Source: Leucobacter sp. L43 (GTDB lineage: Bacteria; Actinomycetota; Actinomycetes; Actinomycetales; Microbacteriaceae). Taken from it: a DNA stretch of 64,000 nucleotides. The translations under genes and the position numbers were made by a program. The DNA lies in the NCBI RefSeq assembly GCF_016597785.1, contig NZ_JAENJG010000001.1, positions 186,001-250,000 of the forward strand, written 5' to 3'. The notes under the pieces are model-generated. The model saw nothing but the letters and a program-made list of their open reading frames with translations, was not told the DNA's origin and did no database searches. Positions 9,672-18,601 of this stretch are shown piece after piece (within the stretch, counting starts at the first letter, position 1; every line of letters begins with the position of its first letter).

Positions 9672-12574
9672 GCGGAGGCTTTCGCCCGACCGTTCAGCAC
9701 CTCGTTCAGGAACTGACCGGTGTGGCTCTCGGATGCGTTCACCAGTTGCTCGGGTGTGCCCTCGGCGATGATCATGCCGCCGCCCGATCCGCCCTCCGGA
9801 CCGAGATCGATGACCCAGTCGGCGCTTCTGATGACGTCGAGGTTGTGCTCGATCGTGATCACCGTATTGCCCTTGTCGACGAGACCGTTGAGCACGAGCA
9901 GGAGCTTGCGCACGTCTTCGAAGTGGAGACCCGTCGTCGGCTCGTCGAGCACGTAGATGCTGCGGCCGTTCGATCGCTTCTGCAACTCGGTGGCGAGCTT
10001 CACGCGCTGGGCTTCACCGCCCGAGAGTGTTGTCGCGCTCTGACCGAGCCGCACGTAGCCCAGTCCGACATCGACAAGCGTCTTCATATAGCGATGAATC
10101 GAGGAGATCGGCTCGAAGAACTGCTCAGCTTCGGCGATCGGCATCTCGAGCACCTCGGAGATGTTCTTGCCCTTGTAGCGCACCTGCAGGGTCTCGCGGT
10201 TGTAGCGCGACCCACCGCAGACCTCGCATGCCACGTACACGTCGGGGAGGAAGTTCATCTCGATCTTGAGCGTGCCGTCGCCGGAGCACGCCTCGCACCG
10301 GCCGCCCTTCACGTTGAAGCTGAACCTTCCGGGAAGGTAGCCTCGCGTCTTCGCCTCCTGGGTCTCGGCGAAGAGGTTGCGGATCTTGTCGAAGACCCCC
10401 GTGTACGTCGCGGGATTCGATCGCGGTGTGCGACCGATGGGCGCTTGATCGACATGGACGACCTTGTCGAGGTGCTCGAGCCCGGTGACGCGCGTGTGCT
10501 TCCCTGGGACGAGTCGCGCACCGTTCAGCTGGTTCGCGAGCACCCGGTAGAGGATGTCGTTGACGAGCGTCGATTTGCCCGATCCGGAGACCCCGGTCAC
10601 GGCGGTCATGACGCCCAGGGGGAATGTGGCATCGACGTTCCGGAGGTTGTTCGAGCGAGCACCCACGACCTTGAGCTCTCGCTTGCGGTCTCGCTTGCGA
10701 CGACGCTTCGGGGTTTCGATGCTCCGCCGCCCGGCGAGGTAGTCCCCCGTCATGGAGTCGCGGTTGTTCAGCAGTTCATCGTAGTGCCCCGAGTGCACCA
10801 CGGTCCCGCCCTCGACGCCCGCCCCTGGGCCGATGTCGACGATCCAGTCGGCCGCTTCGATGGTCTCCTCGTCGTGCTCGACGACGATGAGCGTATTCCC
10901 GAGATCGCGCAACTTCATCAGCGTCTCGATCAGGCGCCGATTGTCGCGCTGGTGCAGTCCGATGCTCGGCTCGTCGAGCACGTAGAGCACGCCGGTGAGT
11001 CCTGACCCGATCTGCGTGGCCAGGCGGATGCGCTGCGCCTCGCCGCCGGACAGCGTCCCGGCCGCACGCGCCAGCGTGAGGTAGCCGAGGCCGACCTCGA
11101 TCAGGAAGTCGAACCGGAGCCGGATCTCGCGGAGCACCTGCGCCGCGATCTTCGCCTCTCGCTCGGTGAGCACGACATCGTCGAAGAAGGTCTTCGCATT
11201 GAGTAGGCTGAGCTCGCCGACCGAAGCGATCGACCGATCATTGACCGTCACCGCGAGCACCTCGGGCTTGAGCCGCTGCCCCTGGCACGCATGACACGGA
11301 ACCTCACGGAGGAACTCCGCCCAGCGATCGCGCTTGGCGTCGGATTCAGCCTCCGCGTACTGGCGCTCGATGAACGGGATGACACCTTCGAATCCCGAGG
11401 AGTACTTCACCTCCCGGCCGAAGCGGTTGCGCCACCGCACGTTCACCTTGAAGTCGTTGCCGTACAGGACCGCCTGCTGCACGTCCTCGCTCAGGCCCGA
11501 CCAAGGCGTCTGCAACGAGAACTTCAGATCGTCGGAGAGGCCGATCAGGAGCTTCTCGTAGTACTGGTAAAGGCTCTTCCCCTGGCTCGTCCAAGGCACG
11601 ATGACGCCCTCTGAGATGGAGAGTTGCGGATCGCCGAGCACGAGATCCTCGTCCACGGACATGCTCGTGCCCAGCCCCGAGCAGACCGGGCATGCACCGA
11701 ACGGCGCGTTGAATGAGAACGTTCGCGGCTCGATCTCGGTGAGCTGCACCGGGTGCTGGTTCGGGCATGAGAGCTGCTCCGAGAACTGCTGCACGCGATC
11801 GTCAGCCTTCGCCTCACGGTCGACGAAGTCGACGGCGACGATGCCTCCGGCGAGGCGCAGAGCGGTCTCGAGCGAGTCGGTGAGACGGCCGAGAATATCG
11901 GGACCTGCCACGAGGCGATCGATCACGACCGAGATGTCGTGCTTGACCTGCTTCTTGAGCTTCGGCGGGTCGGAGAGCTGGATCACGTCGCCGTCCACGA
12001 TCGCGCGGGAGTATCCGCTCGCGGCGAGGTCCTGGAAGAGATCGACGAACTCTCCCTTCTTCTTGCTGACGACCGGCGCGAGCACCTGGTACCGCGTCCG
12101 CTCCTCGAGTCCCATGAGGCGATCTGCGATCTGCTGGACCGTCTGCGCCTCGATCCGCTCACCGCAGACGGCGCAGTGCGGGACGCCGATGCGCGCCCAG
12201 AGGAGACGCATGTAGTCGTAGATCTCGGTGATCGTGCCGACCGTGGATCGCGGATTGCGGTTCGTCGACTTCTGATCGATGGAGACCGCCGGGCTCAGTC
12301 CCTCGATGAAATCGACGTCGGGTCGGTCGACCTGCCCGAGGAACTGCCGAGCGTAAGCGCTCAGCGATTCCACGTATCTCCGCTGGCCCTCCGCGAAGAT
12401 CGTGTCGAAGGCGAGACTCGACTTCCCGCTCCCCGACAACCCCGTGAAGACCACCATCGAGTCCCGCGGGATGGCAAGATCGACGTTCTGCAGGTTATGC
12501 ACACGGGCGCCCTGCACGCTGATCTGCGCGTGGGCTGCGGAGGATCGGATCGGAGTTGAGTGCTTCGAAGTCAC
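9668..12574 (-). CDS. uvrA: Excinuclease ABC subunit UvrA
   Basis: Damage-recognition ATPase of nucleotide excision repair. 968 residues with two ABC modules: Walker [15 protein letters not shown] near residue 45 and [13 protein letters not shown] near 660, two LSGGEAQR signatures, and zinc-finger cysteine pairs ([17 protein letters not shown] with CEVCGGSRY). GTG start six bases after a TAGAAT -10 box, so the mRNA is probably leaderless. A LexA-like operator overlaps the -35 position. First gene of uvrA-uvrC-rapZ-whiA. Confidence 0.97.
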   Translation of the reverse strand: MTSKHSTPIRSSAAHAQISVQGARVHNLQNVDLAIPRDSMVVFTGLSGSGKSSLAFDTIFAEGQRRYVESLSAYARQFLGQVDRPDVDFIEGLSPAVSIDQKSTNRNPRSTVGTITEIYDYMRLLWARIGVPHCAVCGERIEAQTVQQIADRLMGLEERTRYQVLAPVVSKKKGEFVDLFQDLAASGYSRAIVDGDVIQLSDPPKLKKQVKHDISVVIDRLVAGPDILGRLTDSLETALRLAGGIVAVDFVDREAKADDRVQQFSEQLSCPNQHPVQLTEIEPRTFSFNAPFGACPVCSGLGTSMSVDEDLVLGDPQLSISEGVIVPWTSQGKSLYQYYEKLLIGLSDDLKFSLQTPWSGLSEDVQQAVLYGNDFKVNVRWRNRFGREVKYSSGFEGVIPFIERQYAEAESDAKRDRWAEFLREVPCHACQGQRLKPEVLAVTVNDRSIASVGELSLLNAKTFFDDVVLTEREAKIAAQVLREIRLRFDFLIEVGLGYLTLARAAGTLSGGEAQRIRLATQIGSGLTGVLYVLDEPSIGLHQRDNRRLIETLMKLRDLGNTLIVVEHDEETIEAADWIVDIGPGAGVEGGTVVHSGHYDELLNNRDSMTGDYLAGRRSIETPKRRRKRDRKRELKVVGARSNNLRNVDATFPLGVMTAVTGVSGSGKSTLVNDILYRVLANQLNGARLVPGKHTRVTGLEHLDKVVHVDQAPIGRTPRSNPATYTGVFDKIRNLFAETQEAKTRGYLPGRFSFNVKGGRCEACSGDGTLKIEMNFLPDVYVACEVCGGSRYNRETLQVRYKGKNISEVLEMPIAEAEQFFEPISSIHRYMKTLVDVGLGYVRLGQSATTLSGGEAQRVKLATELQKRSNGRSIYVLDEPTTGLHFEDVRKLLLVLNGLVDKGNTVITIEHNLDVIRSADWVIDLGPEGGSGGGMIIAEGTPEQLVNASESHTGQFLNEVLNGRAKASA

Positions 12575-12580
12575 CGACCC

Positions 12581-12586
12581 ATTCTA
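12581..12586 (-). promoter_or_regulatory. -10 element of leaderless uvrA
   Basis: TAGAAT on the minus strand sits six bases before the uvrA GTG; transcription would begin at or next to the start codon. There is no Shine-Dalgarno in the gap. Confidence 0.7.
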
Positions 12587-12605
12587 TCCGCTCCTGCGTC
12601 CGAAT

Positions 12606-12621
12606 TCGAACATACCTACGA
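12606..12621. promoter_or_regulatory. Putative LexA (SOS) operator between uvrA and the RES module
   Basis: TCGAACATACCTACGA compares with the actinobacterial SOS box TCGAAC-N4-GTTCGA: the left arm matches 6/6 and the right arm (CTACGA) 4/6. It begins 20 bases upstream of the uvrA -10 and overlaps its -35 position, as expected for a repressor site. It also lies about 75 bp upstream of the divergent antitoxin start. Assignment is by eye against the consensus. Confidence 0.5.
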
Positions 12622-12694
12622 TGCTTTCGCCAGGAGCGCACCGATCGACGGCATTATCGGTTACTATTGTCGTAAGCACATGCAAGGAGTACTC

Positions 12695-13330
12695 ATGTCG
12701 ATCGCGCATCTCAGCCCGTCCCCGATCAGCGCGGCGTCGCGCGCGGGCGACCCCACTCGGAAGCGTCTGATCGATCTCGTGGCTCACCTCGATTCATCGC
12801 GGATGGATTCAGCGGAAGCGCTTCTCTCGGGGCTGCTCGCGCATCAGCAGGCGGGAACTCGGGCGCTCACGGAGACGGAGGTCTCGGCGCTCGCTCGTTT
12901 CGGGGTGTCTGAAGATGCGTTGCGTCGACCGGACGCACTGGAGGCGACGACACAGGGGCTCATGGCAGACCAGTCGTTGGCCGCTCGGAGCGCGACCGTG
13001 GCGGAGGCTGCGGACATGCTCGGCGTCACTCCGGCTCGGGTGCGTCAACGCTGCGCTGCTGGCACCCTCCTCGCGCAGCGACGCAGCGACGGGTGGCATC
13101 TCCCCCGCTTCCAGTTCCCCGAGGATCGTGAGCTGCCGGGGTGGGCATCGGTCGCGCTGGTGATCCCGCGCGGCACCCCTCTGCTGTTCGCCGAACGTGT
13201 ATTGACTTCGCCCGCCCCCGCGCTGCTGAGTGATGGTGAAGAACTCGCACCCTTCGAATGGCTGGCGCAGGGCGGAGATCCTCAGGTCGCGGCGACGGCG
13301 GTGGACGACGCACTGCATCGGCTCCCGTGA
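12695..13330 (+). CDS. Putative antitoxin with excisionase-like HTH (RES-type TA system)
   Basis: Predicted DNA-binding antitoxin for the downstream RES-domain protein. 211 residues: a helical N-terminal region (1-90), an excisionase/MerR-like helix-turn-helix ([20 protein letters not shown], 101-120, then a wing to ~140), and a C-terminal segment ([20 protein letters not shown] and WLAQGGDP) resembling the toxin-binding end of Xre/MbcA/ParS antitoxins. ATG 12695 has AAGGAG five bases upstream. The stop overlaps the GTG of the RES gene. A TTAC-N7-GTAA inverted repeat at 12661-12675 could be its operator. Antitoxin role is inferred. Confidence 0.72.
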   Translation: MSIAHLSPSPISAASRAGDPTRKRLIDLVAHLDSSRMDSAEALLSGLLAHQQAGTRALTETEVSALARFGVSEDALRRPDALEATTQGLMADQSLAARSATVAEAADMLGVTPARVRQRCAAGTLLAQRRSDGWHLPRFQFPEDRELPGWASVALVIPRGTPLLFAERVLTSPAPALLSDGEELAPFEWLAQGGDPQVAATAVDDALHRLP

Positions 13331-13998
13331 GCGAGTACCTGCCGCCGCCCCGAGCGGACGCACTCCCCGACCTCGCGCGGGATCCCGGATGGGTGCGAGA
13401 GGTTCCCAGCGGCACAGCGCTGGCGCGCATTTTCACAGCGGGCGGACGCTATCCGGTCGCGTGGCACGAGTTCCGCACGTACGGACCGGTCGATGCACGT
13501 TTCGATCCGCATCCCGAGCCGCCTGCTGAGTATGCGGATTCCGGCGTGCTCTACGCCGCGCTCGAACTGCCCGGCGCTGCACGAGAATCTGCTTCACCAC
13601 TCGCTGCGTGTCTCCTGGAGGTGTTTCAGTCCACCCGAATCGTGCGCCGCTCCGACGGAACACCCACACTCGCCATCTTCGAGACGTCGAGGACGTTGCG
13701 CCTCCTCGACCTGAGCGATAGCGACTGGGTCGCGGTGGCGGGCGGCAACGCGGCGATCTCGTCGGGAGACCGCATGGCGTCCCGCGCCTGGGCGCGGGCG
13801 ATTCGCACCCGGTATCCCAGCCTCGACGGCGTGGTCTCCGCGTCGTCCGTCGTTCCCAGTGCGCGCGTCGTCGCGCTCTGGTCGCCGGCGGAGGACGCGC
13901 TGCCGCGCCATCCGATCGCCCAGCTGCGTCTGGATCGAGACGAACTCACCGGCGTGATCGACCGGATCGCAGCGCGGTACGGCTATGTGGTCGTGTGA
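13327..13998 (+). CDS. RES domain-containing protein, putative NAD+-degrading toxin
   Basis: 223 residues with the RES fold pattern: the arginine in PVDARFDPHPEPP (~55-66), GVLYAALELPGAARES (~73-88) with the candidate catalytic Glu87, and FETSRTLRLLDLS (~118-130), then RYPSLDGVVSASSV (~162). RES toxins such as MbcT are NAD+ phosphorylases or hydrolases that deplete NAD+ unless bound by their antitoxin. The GTGA overlap with the upstream gene signals coupled expression, antitoxin first. Activity is inferred; sequence is intact with no frameshift. Confidence 0.75.
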   Translation: MSEYLPPPRADALPDLARDPGWVREVPSGTALARIFTAGGRYPVAWHEFRTYGPVDARFDPHPEPPAEYADSGVLYAALELPGAARESASPLAACLLEVFQSTRIVRRSDGTPTLAIFETSRTLRLLDLSDSDWVAVAGGNAAISSGDRMASRAWARAIRTRYPSLDGVVSASSVVPSARVVALWSPAEDALPRHPIAQLRLDRDELTGVIDRIAARYGYVVV

Positions 13999-14002
13999 AG
14001 CC

Positions 14003-14039
14003 CCGTCGTGGCGCGGCGCCTCCCCCGGTGTCACGACGG
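14003..14039 (+). terminator. Hairpin after the RES gene
   Basis: CCGTCGTG (14003-14010) pairs with CACGACGG (14032-14039) across a 21-nt loop, right after the RES stop codon. No T-run follows, so intrinsic termination is uncertain. Confidence 0.35.
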
Positions 14040-14086
14040 CTTGCCGCGTGTCCGATTCATACAAGACGGGGATCGCGCCCTCCGCG

Positions 14087-14092
14087 TAACCT
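14087..14092 (+). promoter_or_regulatory. -10 element of leaderless VOC gene
   Basis: TAACCT lies six bases before the ATG of the VOC gene with no Shine-Dalgarno between, the leaderless arrangement seen repeatedly here. Confidence 0.55.
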
Positions 14093-14098
14093 GAGCCC

Positions 14099-14524
14099 AT
14101 GACACTGAATTTTGATTTCATCGGCATCGTCACCGCGGATCTGGGGCGTTCTCTCGACTTCTATCGTTCGCTGGGGGTCCCGATTCCAGAAGGGCTGGAT
14201 GACGCGCCTCATGTGGAGGTTCAGCTGCCCGGCGGCATGAAGCTCGCGTGGGACCCGGTGGCGACGATCGAGAGCTTCTCCCCCGGGTTCGAGCTCCCGG
14301 AGGGCGAGAACCGCATCGCCTTTGCGTGCAGTGCGGCGTCACCGGCCGAGGTGGACTCCGCCTACGCCGAGATCGTCGAGCGGCACCCCGCTGCGGCGGA
14401 CACGGAGCCGTGGGACGCACCGTGGGGGCAGCGGTACGCCACCGTGCGGGATCCCGACGGCAACTCCGTCGACATCTACGCACCGCTCCCGACGGCCCCG
14501 GCAGACGACTCCGCGACAGCCTGA
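14099..14524 (+). CDS. VOC (glyoxalase/bleomycin-resistance fold) family protein
   Basis: 141-residue single-chain protein of the vicinal oxygen chelate superfamily, with the paired beta-alpha-beta-beta-beta pattern: DFIGIVTADLGRSLDFYRSL at the N-terminus and GQRYATVRDPDGNSVDIYAP at the C-terminus. Substrate is unknown; VOC members include glyoxalases, dioxygenases and antibiotic-binding proteins. A TAACCT box six bases before the ATG suggests a leaderless mRNA. Its 3' end overlaps the convergent AraC-type regulator by 49 bp. Confidence 0.85.
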   Translation: MTLNFDFIGIVTADLGRSLDFYRSLGVPIPEGLDDAPHVEVQLPGGMKLAWDPVATIESFSPGFELPEGENRIAFACSAASPAEVDSAYAEIVERHPAAADTEPWDAPWGQRYATVRDPDGNSVDIYAPLPTAPADDSATA

Positions 14525-15267
14525 ATCGAGCGTGCGTATCGGGAGGGCGACTCGCCGGTCAGTCGTGAGAACTCCCTCGTGAAGTGGGCTTGATCGCTGT
14601 AGCCCGCCTCAACCGCGACTTCGGCGAGCGTATCGCCGGCCTGCAACCGGGCGCGGGCGCGTTGTCCTCGACGTACGCGGCGCAGCGCCGCGTACCCGTA
14701 TCCGAACTCGCTGATCATGCTCCGGTGCAGCTGTCGTTCCGATCGTCCGAGCCGACGGGCGAGGGGGCCGAACGCCTCCTCCCGATCGGCTGCGCGAATC
14801 ACGGTGCGCGTCCAGAGGGGCGGCGAGCCGCCGGCGTCGCCCTCGGTGTCGATCGAGGTCATCAGGGTCTCGATGTAGGTGCGGTCGTGCATCAGGTGCC
14901 GAGCGGCCGACACTGTGCCAGCTGCGAGTGCGCGCAGCACTCCGGCAGTGCGATGGGCTGCCGCACGTTCGACGGCGTCCTCCGCGAGCACCAGCTCGTC
15001 GCGGAGTGCTCGGAGCGGGCGTTGAAACGCCGTCGCGGCGGTCCCGGGGGCGAAGCGCATGCCCACAGTTGGACCCGCCAGTTCGACGGGGCTCCGCAGC
15101 CAGGTCGTCGAAGGGCCGGCGATGAGGAGTGCATCTCCCCGCAGCACGAAGTCGGCGCAGCCGTCAGCGGGAACGATCGTGGACGCCGGCTCCGAGTGCT
15201 CGTGCGGCGTCGGCGGCTCGACCCGCCATACGACGCCGAGCCCCTGAACCGCCCATTCCGAGTACAT
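14476..15267 (-). CDS. AraC family transcriptional regulator
   Basis: 263 residues: an N-terminal ligand-binding-like domain (1-150, DUF6597 type, with PADGCADFVLRGD) and a C-terminal AraC double helix-turn-helix, including LARRLGRSERQLHRSMISEF and the second-helix signature LAEVAVEAGYSDQAHFTREF followed by GESPSRYAR. Starts five bases after the uvrB stop on the same strand, so it may be co-transcribed with uvrB. It ends inside the VOC gene. Regulation of that neighbour is plausible but not shown. Ligand unknown. Confidence 0.88.
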   Translation of the reverse strand: MYSEWAVQGLGVVWRVEPPTPHEHSEPASTIVPADGCADFVLRGDALLIAGPSTTWLRSPVELAGPTVGMRFAPGTAATAFQRPLRALRDELVLAEDAVERAAAHRTAGVLRALAAGTVSAARHLMHDRTYIETLMTSIDTEGDAGGSPPLWTRTVIRAADREEAFGPLARRLGRSERQLHRSMISEFGYGYAALRRVRRGQRARARLQAGDTLAEVAVEAGYSDQAHFTREFSRLTGESPSRYARSIQAVAESSAGAVGSGA

Positions 15268-15272
15268 CGACG

Positions 15273-17363
15273 TTACAGGTGTCCCGCTTGGTCCATGCTG
15301 CGGAGTTCGCGCTTGATCTCCGAGAGCTCGTCGCGCAGTCGCGCGGCGAGCTCGAACTTCAGCTCCTCGGCCGCGGCCAGCATCTGGTCGGTGAGGTCGC
15401 TGATGAGCTCTTCGAGCTTCGCAGCGCCCTCGCCCGCGATCGCTCCGGCGCGCGCTGCCGACTTGCTCTTGCCGCGCTGCGGCGATGGACTCTTTCGCTG
15501 CGCGTGTGCACCGGAACGCGAGAGGATGTCTTCGGTGTCGGCCGCTTCGCGATTGAGCATCGCTGTGATGTCGCCGATCTTCTTGCGCAGCGGTTGCGGG
15601 TCGAGGCCGCGTTCGGTGTTGTAGGCGACCTGAATCTCGCGACGACGGTTCGTCTCATCGATGGCCTCGCGCATCGAGCGCGTAATCGTGTCTGCGTACA
15701 TGTGCACCTGGCCCGAGACGTTGCGCGCGGCGCGGCCGATCGTCTGAATGAGCGAGGTACTCGATCGCAGGAACCCCTCTTTGTCGGCGTCGAGGATCGA
15801 TACGAGCGACACCTCGGGCAAGTCGAGCCCCTCTCGAAGAAGGTTGATGCCGATGAGCACGTCGTACACGCCCGCGCGCAGCTCCGTCAGGAGCTCGACG
15901 CGTCGCAGCGTATCGACATCCGAGTGCAGGTAGCGAACCCTGACACCGGCCTCTTCCATGAAGGTCGTCAGCTGCTCGGCCATCTTCTTCGTGAGCGTTG
16001 TGACGAGCACTCGCTCATCGCGCTCGGCGCGCACGCGCACCTCTTCGAGCAGATCGTCGATCTGACCTTCGCTCGGTTTGATCACGATCTCGGGATCGAT
16101 GAGTCCGGTCGGGCGGATGATCTGCTCGACGACGCCGTCTGCGCGCTCCAGCTCGTACTTTCCCGGGGTCGCTGAGAGGTAGACGGTCTGACCGACCCGT
16201 TCCTTGAACTCGCTGAACTTCAGCGGCCGGTTGTCGAGTGCGCTGGGCAACCGGAACCCATGGTCGACGAGGGTGCGCTTTCGTGACGCGTCGCCCTCGA
16301 ACATCGCTCCGATCTGCGGCACGGTCACGTGGGACTCGTCGATGACGACGAGGAAGTCGTCGGGAAAGTAGTCGAGCAGGCAGTGCGGCGCCTCGCCCGG
16401 TCGCCGTCCGTCCATGTGCATCGAGTAATTCTCAATGCCGGAGCAGAAACCGATCTGCTCCATCATCTCGAGGTCGAAGGTCGTGCGCATGCGCAGTCGC
16501 TGCTCCTCCACGAGCTTGTTCTGCTGTTTGAGTTCGCGCGTACGACTCTCGAGTTCGTTCGTGATCTGGCCCATCGCCCGGTTCATCACGTCGCGACTGG
16601 CAACGTAGTGCGACCCGGGGAACACGGAGATCGTCTCCACCTGCTTGATCACCTCGCCTGTCAGCGGGTGCAGGTAGTACAGTGCCTCGATCTCATCGCC
16701 GAAGAACTCGATGCGCACCGCGAGCTCTTCGTACATCGGGATGATCTCGACCGTGTCGCCCCGGACACGGAAGTTGCCGCGCACGAACTCGATGTCGTTG
16801 CGCTGGTACTGCATGTCGACGAATCGGCGCAGGAGCACATCGCGGTCGAGCCGATCGCCCACCGCGAGCGGCACCATCGCCTCGTAGTATTCCTCAGGCT
16901 TGCCCAAGCCGTAGATGCATGAGACGGTCGACACGACGATGGTGTCGCGCCTGCTGAGCAGGGCATTCGTCGTCGAGTGACGGAGCCGCTCGACCTCTGC
17001 GTTCACCGAGGAGTCTTTTTCGATGAACGTATCGGTCTGCGGCACGTAGGCCTCAGGCTGGTAATAGTCGTAATAACTGACGAAGTACTCGACGGCGTTG
17101 TGCGGAAAGAGCTCTCGAAGCTCGCTGGCCAACTGGGCGGCGAGGGTCTTGTTGTGCGCGAGCACGAGCGTCGGGCGCTGCACCGCTTCGATCAACCAGG
17201 CCGTCGTCGCGGACTTACCGGTGCCCGTCGCGCCGAGCAGGACCACATCGGTCTCGCCGGCGTTGATGCGACGCGTCAGATCTTCGATCGCGCCGGGCTG
17301 ATCACCGCTCGGCTCATAGTCGCTGACCACTTCGAATGGGCGGACGCTACGGGTGGGTTCCAT
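15273..17363 (-). CDS. uvrB: Excinuclease ABC subunit UvrB
   Basis: Helicase-like damage-verification subunit that receives DNA from UvrA and recruits UvrC. 696 residues: Walker [11 protein letters not shown], the damage-probing beta-hairpin region [20 protein letters not shown], helicase motif VVIDESHVT, motif [11 protein letters not shown], and a C-terminal UVR domain ([20 protein letters not shown]). ATG 17363 is chosen over ATG 17393: it follows a TACTCT -10 box by seven bases, consistent with leaderless expression, and fits the family N-terminus. No LexA box was seen upstream, unlike uvrA. Confidence 0.97.
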   Translation of the reverse strand: MEPTRSVRPFEVVSDYEPSGDQPGAIEDLTRRINAGETDVVLLGATGTGKSATTAWLIEAVQRPTLVLAHNKTLAAQLASELRELFPHNAVEYFVSYYDYYQPEAYVPQTDTFIEKDSSVNAEVERLRHSTTNALLSRRDTIVVSTVSCIYGLGKPEEYYEAMVPLAVGDRLDRDVLLRRFVDMQYQRNDIEFVRGNFRVRGDTVEIIPMYEELAVRIEFFGDEIEALYYLHPLTGEVIKQVETISVFPGSHYVASRDVMNRAMGQITNELESRTRELKQQNKLVEEQRLRMRTTFDLEMMEQIGFCSGIENYSMHMDGRRPGEAPHCLLDYFPDDFLVVIDESHVTVPQIGAMFEGDASRKRTLVDHGFRLPSALDNRPLKFSEFKERVGQTVYLSATPGKYELERADGVVEQIIRPTGLIDPEIVIKPSEGQIDDLLEEVRVRAERDERVLVTTLTKKMAEQLTTFMEEAGVRVRYLHSDVDTLRRVELLTELRAGVYDVLIGINLLREGLDLPEVSLVSILDADKEGFLRSSTSLIQTIGRAARNVSGQVHMYADTITRSMREAIDETNRRREIQVAYNTERGLDPQPLRKKIGDITAMLNREAADTEDILSRSGAHAQRKSPSPQRGKSKSAARAGAIAGEGAAKLEELISDLTDQMLAAAEELKFELAARLRDELSEIKRELRSMDQAGHL

Positions 17364-17370
17364 GTCTTCG

Positions 17371-17376
17371 AGAGTA
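17371..17376 (-). promoter_or_regulatory. -10 element of leaderless uvrB
   Basis: TACTCT on the minus strand, seven bases before the chosen uvrB ATG; supports that start and a leaderless transcript. Confidence 0.55.
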
Positions 17377-17464
17377 CTCGGGACCACCGACATTCATGAT
17401 TCCGCGTCGAGAGGGTTGCGCGTCCGCTCTGGTGCGACCATCTCTCGTGTGTTTCACTTGCCGC

Positions 17465-18601
17465 ATGAGTACGCGCGCGAGGTGGGGCCTGAGCGCAGTT
17501 CTGCTGAGCGGATTCCTGGTGGCGGGCTGCGCGCCGCTCGCTGCTGACGCGAAGCACGGCGAGGATGCCCCGCATGCCTCCGGTGATGCCGAGACGTTCG
17601 CGTCAGCCGTCGATGCGGCACTCGCCGGGAGTGGTGTTCCTGGGGGTGCGATCGTCGTAACGGGCTCCGACGGCGGCAATGCGTTCGAGTACGCCTTCGG
17701 CAGAGCAGCGGAGGGTCGCGACGTCACACTGCAGACACCGTTCGCGTATCGCAGCATGACGAAGTCGTTCGTGGGGACGGTCGTCCTCCAGCTCGCCGAC
17801 GAGGGCGTCCTCTCGCTCTCCGACCCGGTGAGTCTGTACGTGGACGGCGTGCCGAACGGCGATGAGATCACGATCGAGCAGCTCGGAACGATGCGCAGCG
17901 GGGTCGCGAACTACTCGGGCTCCCCTCGACTCACCGACCTTCTCGTCGTCGATCCGGCGCGAGAGCCCGCTGTGACCGAGCTCCTGGATCTCGCGTTCCC
18001 GGATTCTCCCGAATTCGCCCCAGGCGCTGCGTACGAGTACTCGAACACGAATACGCTGCTGCTCGGCGAGGTCATCACGTCTGCGACGGGACGACCATGG
18101 TACGACGAGGTCGACGACCGCCTGCTCGCCGCCCTCGATCTCGATTCCGTCACCGATGGTCTCAGCGACAGCGATCGCGATGCGGCCGGGTACCAACTCG
18201 CCGACGGCGCCGTCGTGGAGGAACTCCCGTGGGTCGCTCCCGGCTGGTTCGGGGCCGCCGGCGCACTGGCCGGAGACGTCGGGGATCTGGCCGTCTGGGG
18301 CCGTGCGCTGGGCACGGGCGCCGAGCTCGCTGCCGACACGCAGCAGTGGAGGCTCGACTCCTTCGGCGCGACGGACGATGACGCGCGCAGTCCGGAGTAC
18401 GATGCGTACGGCTTCGCCATCGGCGAGATCGACGGCTGGGTCGGGCACACGGGCAACGGTCTCGGATTCCAGGGTCTCGTGATGCACGATCCCGATTCGG
18501 GGAGAACGGTCGCCCTGCTGATCAACGGCACCGGCGAGGACCCGGATCTCCCGGCCCACGTCTTCACAGAGATCCTGCCGGTCATCGATGACGCGCCCTG
18601 A
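17465..18601 (+). CDS. Serine hydrolase lipoprotein (beta-lactamase / DD-peptidase family)
   Basis: 378-residue exported lipoprotein. A signal peptide ends in the lipobox LVAGC (~20-24), so it should be anchored outside the membrane. The penicillin-binding/class C beta-lactamase triad is present: SMTK (SxxK) after FAYR, YSN in YEYSNTN, and HTG in GHTGNG near the C-terminus. Most such proteins are DD-carboxypeptidases, esterases or amidases rather than true beta-lactamases, so substrate is left open. Convergent with the YcaQ-like gene with no base between the stops. Confidence 0.88.
   Translation: MSTRARWGLSAVLLSGFLVAGCAPLAADAKHGEDAPHASGDAETFASAVDAALAGSGVPGGAIVVTGSDGGNAFEYAFGRAAEGRDVTLQTPFAYRSMTKSFVGTVVLQLADEGVLSLSDPVSLYVDGVPNGDEITIEQLGTMRSGVANYSGSPRLTDLLVVDPAREPAVTELLDLAFPDSPEFAPGAAYEYSNTNTLLLGEVITSATGRPWYDEVDDRLLAALDLDSVTDGLSDSDRDAAGYQLADGAVVEELPWVAPGWFGAAGALAGDVGDLAVWGRALGTGAELAADTQQWRLDSFGATDDDARSPEYDAYGFAIGEIDGWVGHTGNGLGFQGLVMHDPDSGRTVALLINGTGEDPDLPAHVFTEILPVIDDAP

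Noticed and set aside
17364-17464. LexA box before uvrB
   Set aside because: No GAAC-N4-GTTC-like palindrome found in the short divergent region.
17465-18601. True antibiotic-resistance beta-lactamase
   Set aside because: Motifs only show the wider serine-hydrolase/DD-peptidase family; nothing specific for beta-lactam hydrolysis.
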